A stretch of 64,000 nt of DNA, from assembly GCA_019925795.1 (NCBI GenBank), contig CM034310.1:16512764-16576763 (forward strand). Reading direction: 5' to 3'. The position numbers and the translations under genes are program-made. The first letter of the stretch is position 1. Each line of letters starts with the position of its first letter. Shown here piece after piece: positions 59,090 through 64,000 of the stretch. The notes beneath the pieces were generated by a model that saw only the letters and a list, made by a program, of their open reading frames with translations, was not told the origin of the DNA and did no database searches. This stretch comes from Dendrobium chrysotoxum. Its lineage: Eukaryota; Streptophyta; Magnoliopsida; Asparagales; Orchidaceae.

Positions 59090-60480
59090 TTTAGTAAACT
59101 TTATGTGTGGTATTTCTTTAGGTATCAACCATTGATTGGCGACATGGGCGTTTAACCATACAGATCAATAAGTTGATAAGATTCTTCCTAATACACCTTC
59201 TCGATAATGAAAGGGCCTTCCCAGTTGGATATAAATTTACCATCAATTTTTTGGTGTGGGATGGTTGACCTTCTCAGCACTCAGACCAAATCTCCTTCTT
59301 GAAATGCTCGATGATGCACCATCTGGTCAAAAGATTTTGCCATTCCCACTTAATAGATTTTTAGGTTCTGCTGAGCTTGTGTCTAATTTTGTCTAGTTCA
59401 TTGAGCTCTTCAATTCTCAAGTGAGTATTTTGCTATTGAGTGAGACTATGATGGATAACTACTCAAAGTGATGGTAGCTCGATCTATAGTGGCAAAACTG
59501 CTTCAACCTTAAACACCAGTGTATATGGAGTGGCTTTAGTCAGTGTCTTATAAGTTAAATGATACGCCTATAGTGCTTCTACCATCTTAATGTGCCACTC
59601 TCTTTTATTCTTGGTAAGAATTTTCATGAGTAGCTTAACCAATATTTTGTTAAAGGTCTCTGCCAAGCTATTTGCCCTTGGGTTGTAGATAGATGAGTAA
59701 TGCCAATCTTTTTTATATCGATTGATGAACTTATGAATTTAAGTATTTTTGAAACTTGTGTTGTTATCTGAGATTATATAGTGTGGTATACTAAATCTAT
59801 AGACAACATTATGAGTAAAAAAGTTGATCACATACTCAGATGTGACTTCCATGAATGAAACTACTTCTACTCAATTAAAAAAGTAGTCGGTTGCTGCCAA
59901 AATGAAGCCGTGCCTAGCGAATGATGATAGATCTATTGGCCTGATTATATCTGTACCCCAGTATTCAAACGGCTAGGATGCCACTATAGGGTGAAATGGA
60001 TTTGGCAACTGATGTATAATATCATTATGGATCTGACACTCATGGAACATCTTAGTATGATCAATGCAATCATTCACCAATGCTGGTTAATAATAACCCA
60101 TTCTCTTGATTTTGATTGTCATTTTGGGACCCGACTGATGTGCGTCATAAAATCTTTCATGAACTTCTGCTACCACCCTATCTACTTCCTTAGTCCTTAA
60201 GCATCTTAACCACATTTGATCAAAAGCTCTTCGATATAGCGTGTTATTGACAAATGCGTAATGTAGTGCTATTTTCTTAATCTACATAGCTAGTGATTTA
60301 TTTGTTGGGAGTTTGCTTTCTCTGAAGTAGTCAATGAAAGGTTACATCCAATCATCTTGTTCTTTGATGTCTAAGCAATACCACTATAATTCTAAGGCGA
60401 TCCTAGCTTTGTGTCTCTTTTAGGCTACTTAATATCCACCTAGCTGATTTTCAAGAATAACTTATTGGGGAGGTTGGGGA
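59090..60480 (-). pseudogene. Tat-lineage integrase remnant
   Basis: Reading downward from 60480: WMxPFIDYFRESKLPTNK, NNTLYRRAFDQMWLRCLR, VVAEVHERFYDAHQSGPK and GYY in place of GYYWP. Then CHECQIHNDIIHQLPNPFHP, FEYWGTDIIRPIDLSSFARH, ISDNNTSFKNT and ANSLAETFNKIL. The three acidic core residues (D in GTDII, D in ISDNN, E in LAETF) are retained. The C-terminal part has RIEELNELDKIRHK, FDQMVHHRAFQE-like and GKFISNWEGPF-like remains near 59200-59400. The 69-codon plus-strand frame at 59991-60200 is a shadow of this. Several stops; not functional. Confidence 0.9.
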
Positions 60481-60499
60481 TCAATCAGAGTTGCATCCT

Positions 60500-61500
60500 G
60501 CTAGCTCAAATGTGAGAATCCCTCTTCTTACGAGAATTATAAATTTGCTAGCTCTACAACCCAACTAGTGTGAACCCTAATCAACAAAGGCTCATCATTC
60601 ACACTTGCCATCTCCTTGGTTAATTTGGCCAAATAACCTGCTTTGTTATTTTAGGCTCATTGAACTTGAGCTAATTTGACTGTATAAATTTGCTTTATAA
60701 GCTTATGGATCCGTCAGAAATAGTAGGCCAACTCATGCTTACTAATTTTGTAAACACCTAGCACTTGATTTATAATAAGCTGAGAATCCCAAAAATTTGG
60801 AGGTTATGAATCCCAACTAAAAAACAATCTTCAGATCCACTATTAGAGCTTTATTCGGCCTCGTTGTTGGTTTGAGGTTCATTTTAGACTGAACGAATAT
60901 CTCATTATGCCTCCCTCAGGCGTTATGAAGATGAGACCATTTCCAACTCAAGCTTTTGCTATAATTGAAGGTTGGGTAAGATTAATCGATGATGCTCTAT
61001 CAAAGTACATCTCCCAAACTCGTGGTTTCTCATTTTCTTTAGCATAAATGATATATTCTTTAGAAGATCATCTTTGAGCGGTAAATCTACAAGAATGGGA
61101 TGCACAACAAAAAAATTTGCTAATACCCACCCTTTCATAGCTTTTTATGAAACATACATAATATCAAATTGCACAAGTGTCACTAGCCATCTGGCTAAAT
61201 GACCTGTCAACGTTGGCCTTATCATCAAGAATTTCAATGAATTAATTTTTGATATCAACATAATTTTATGAGACATCATGTAGTGATAGAGTTTCTGGAC
61301 AGCAAAAATTAGTGCCAGACAATGCTTCTTAATTAGGGAATAATGTATCTATACTCTAATCAAACTCCGATTGATGCAGTAGAGTGCATTCTCCTTACCT
61401 TCTTCATTATGCTGAGCTAGTAGTGCTATGAGGGACTCTTTCAAAATTGTTGTATAAAGGATAAGAGGCTTACCCGAAATTGGAGCTATGAGAATATGAA
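60500..61500 (-). pseudogene. Tat-lineage RNase H region
   Basis: Between RT and integrase, short stretches match the linker and RNase H of Tat elements, including LINKHCLALIFAVQKLYHYM-like text near 61260-61330 and an RRV-HTSWVVELANL stretch near 60540-60590. The archaeal-type second RNase H domain typical of the Tat branch would fall near 60600-60900, but it is too decayed here to confirm. Confidence 0.6.
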
Positions 61501-61639
61501 GGTTTAACAAGTATCTCTTGATACTGCCAAAAGCCTCCTAATATTCCTTGTCTCATTTGAAGTCGACATCTTTGTTCATCAGCTTTGAAAATGGTTGGCA
61601 CCTACCCGATAGATTTGATATGAATCGCTGAATGAAAGT

Positions 61640-62340
61640 TAGTTGTTCTTACCAGGAGATAAGTTGTTGTAGGTTCCTTGGCGGTGGCATCTCCACAATC
61701 ATCTTAATTTTGTTTGGGTCGATCTCGATTCCTCGATGACTGACAATGTACCCAAAAAGTTTTCCCGAGGAGACCCCAAAAGAACATTTAAGGGAATTCA
61801 TCTTCAGATTGAACTTTTTGATCCTCTCAAATGTAGTTCTTAAGTAACCCGAGTGATCACTTCGGTCCATGCTCTTAACAATGAGATCATCCACGTAGTG
61901 TTCAACCTTTTGATGAATTAGCCCATCAAAAATGCACGTCATCATCTACTAACAGGTAGCACTGGTGTTTTTCAGGCTGAAACACATGATCATGTAGCAA
62001 AATATGCTAATAAGTGTCCTAAATAATGTATGCTTTCATCTTTAGGTGTCAACTTGATCTAATTGTATCTCAATGATCTATCCATAAAGGAGAACATATC
62101 ATAATTAGACATGTTATCAACTAAGAGCTCTAACACTTGGAGCAAAAAAGTCATCTTTTGGACATGCCTTATTGAGGTACCAAAAGTTAATGCTAACAAA
62201 AATTTGCCTATTCCTTTTCTTGGTGGGGATAATATTAGTGATCTAATTAGCATATTTTTCTTCACGAATGAAGTTATCATCTATGAGCTTCTTCATCTTT
62301 GCAATCACCTATTTTTCATTCTCCAATCTCCAATCTCATT
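61640..62340 (-). pseudogene. Tat-lineage reverse transcriptase remnant
   Basis: The open frame 61649-61945 encodes the second half of RT: MTCIFDGLIHQKVEHYVDDL with the intact YVDD active site, then DRSDHSGYLRTTFERIKKF, LKMNSLKCSFGVSSGKLFGY, HRGIEIDPNKIKMIVEMPPP and RNLQQL. Upstream on the minus strand (62340-61950), pieces such as VNINFWYLNKACPKDDFF and a decayed DLLV..GY.MFSFMDG box form the first half, with stops near 62000-62060. The overlapping minus frame at 62059-62280 is partly this and partly out of frame. Confidence 0.9.
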
Positions 62341-62399
62341 CTCCTTGGAGCTTGCATGACAGGCACTGCATCTAGTTTAATGGTCAATCTGTGAACCAC

Positions 62400-63520
62400 C
62401 ACATTAAGGGATAAGCTAGGCATTTTAGTATATATTTAGGCAAAGCAATCCTTAAATTCACTGAGAATTTCTTTTATCTCTTCAATTTAATTTTCATAGA
62501 GAAGGGCACTAATGAAGGTCAGGCGAAGATCTTCTTCAATCTCTAAGTAAACTTCCTTCAGTTCCATTGTGGCAGACTGTCCACCATCTTTGAGCTCTTC
62601 TGGTGCAGGTTTAGCTTCTACAAGGTGATCATCTGAAAGATTAACTTCATAGATCCCTTCCTCACTGTCATCATCAGATTCAATTTTTCCACATGTTATT
62701 GCATAATAAGTCTCCTTTCAGGGATACTTTGGTATAATAAAGTTGAGGCCTCTTCTTGTAAAAATATCCTTCTTTCTTGATATGAGAGGACTTTTTGCAT
62801 ACCATAACTTAATAAGGAGACAAGATCATTGCTTAGAGACATCGATGTGAACCCTTTATTTCTGTATTAGCTTTCGAATTCTGCTAGGATAATACCTAGG
62901 CATCCTTGTAGTAATTATCTCTCCATAATCAATGAGCTCAATAAGCCAGTCAAAATTTTCTTCTTGATGTTCTCCAGACTTGTAAAATAAACTCTTTGGC
63001 ATGGTGTTTTTACTTAAATAAGGTGTACAAAATGTCTAAAACCCTTCAACGATATGCACTTCGTGATGGATAATTTCTTTGAAGTGTCATGGTGGAAGAG
63101 ACATGAGCATAAATATGCTCTTAGATATTGACAAGCTAGCTATTCTTCTTAATAAGATATGTCACACCTTACTTGCATAGATAAATTCATTATCATAATC
63201 AAAATTTGAGTATTCCACCTTCTTCTTCCTTTTGACTAAAGACTAACAGGTTTTCTTAGATTTGATGGGGGTAACATCATCTTCTTCAATGTTACTTCCC
63301 ATGTGAGGCATGATTCTAAATGGTTTGGAAATGGTGACTATTTTAGGGAGAGTCATTGTAGCCTTCTTTCACCCTGCTTACTTCTTTTCACCTTCTTTCC
63401 TGGGCTACTTTGCAGCTTTGGAGTTTGATGACTTGGCTTCAAGAGTGTTTGATGTATTTAGCTCTTTTGGAATGAAATATTTTGCATCTTCATATATTTT
63501 CACTTCATGGACTATAAAGG
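62400..63520 (-). other. Tat-lineage linker between protease and RT
   Basis: Corresponds to the long variable segment between protease and RT in this branch. It contains acidic stretches (complement of about 62540-62690) but no open frame over 40 codons in the pol direction. Plus-strand frames in it are unrelated. Confidence 0.55.
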
Positions 63521-63524
63521 GCTA

Positions 63525-63970
63525 AATGTCGCCTGAGACCATGAACTCCCCTCCATCTCTAAGGTACTTCATACACTAGTGTAGGGTGGATGGGACAATA
63601 TCGTATTCATACAATCAGAGGCAACCTAGAAGTTCCTTGAATGTGGTGTCCACATCAATCACATGAGACTTACCCTCCATGTAAAGTTCTTTAAATACGA
63701 GAGGAAGTATGAATAATCCCATAATTTTCCATTCCTTCTCGTTAAAACCATGTACCATCAGCTTATCCTACCCAAGATGTTGCACATCAAGGCATAATAA
63801 TCTTAATGCTTTCAAGATTATGAGTTTTATAAAGGATCCGAGATTAATTAGGATTCAACTAATTATGATGTTGTCACTCTCTATAGTAACATATAGAGGG
63901 CGATTATGACTAGCTATTCTGAGCATTAAATCATCTTCAGTTAAAGTGATGATTGGCTCATTCAGAGCCT
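63525..63970 (-). pseudogene. Tat-lineage aspartic protease remnant
   Basis: Minus-strand translation from about 63970 gives ALNEPIITLTEDDLMLRI and NRPLYVTI, the usual lead-in. The catalytic DxGS segment near 63840 has decayed. Later blocks are LKALRLLCLDVQHLG-DKLMV, MGLFILPLVFKELYMEGKSH, VIDVDTTFKELLGC and EYDIVPSTLH-CMKYL. They match the retropepsin plus flanking region of Tat-type polyproteins. Three or more stops are present. Confidence 0.82.
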
Positions 63971-64000
63971 ATAGGACTTCAGTCATGCAACATTCGACAA

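Larger units (their letters stand above)
59090..64000 (-). mobile_element. Tat-lineage Ty3/gypsy retrotransposon, pol region, runs off right edge
   Basis: Domain order on the minus strand is protease, RT, RNase H, integrase, all with stops and frameshifts. Block sequences (NLNKACPKDDF-like, YVDDLIVKS, CSFGVSSGKLFGYIVSHRGI, PPPRNLQQL) fit the Tat branch. Gag and the 5' LTR would lie to the right of the window. Confidence 0.88.

Overview
The window looks like nuclear DNA from the repeat-dense part of a large, AT-rich flowering-plant genome. Every recognisable protein fragment belongs to a plant retrotransposon lineage: Athila, Tekay/Del-like and Tat-like Ty3/gypsy, SIRE/Maximus-like Ty1/copia, and a plant L1 LINE. 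I found no host gene, tRNA, rRNA or CRISPR array. All calls come from reading the sequence by eye; no database search was run.

Layout, left to right. (1) 1-8608 is an Athila-family LTR on the minus strand, split by a 7 kb non-coding element (NCE copy 1, 1026-8058) with an ATGCT target-site duplication (TSD). (2) 8617-10122 is a decayed Tekay/Del-like pol fragment. (3) 10128-19587 is a complete but dead Athila element on the plus strand: LTR, primer site, gag, protease, RT/RNase H, integrase, polypurine tract, LTR. (4) 20700-24543 is the 5' end of a SIRE-like copia element on the minus strand (LTR, tRNA-Met primer site, gag, protease remnant). (5) 25947-27745 is a solo LTR of the same copia family in the opposite orientation, with a GATCT TSD. 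(6) 27751-32105 and 38703-40012 are anonymous DNA with degenerate tandem repeats. (7) 32106-38688 is a full-length L1 LINE on the minus strand, bounded by a perfect 14-bp TSD. (8) 40013-54880 is NCE copy 3 on the minus strand, itself split by NCE copy 2 (42045-50260, plus strand, ATAAT TSD). (9) 54881-58900 is anonymous DNA with microsatellites and tandem duplications, probably including the 3' LTR region of the next element. (10) 59090-64000 is a Tat-lineage gypsy pol on the minus strand that runs off the right edge.

The most unusual content is the NCE family. Three copies of about 6.6 to 8.2 kb share both ends and their internal order. They lack any conserved reading frame, and two of them have 5-bp TSDs. 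They carry dense inverted W-box (TTGAC) clusters near the left end, a roughly 178-bp internal tandem repeat in two copies, and conserved hairpins near the right end. They could be giant solo LTRs with non-canonical ends, or a non-autonomous element class I cannot name.

The parts do not form a working pathway; the window records nested insertion and decay. Order of events that can be inferred: the Tekay fragment predates its Athila neighbours, NCE copy 1 is younger than the Athila LTR it splits, NCE copy 2 is younger than copy 3, and the LINE is probably among the younger insertions.
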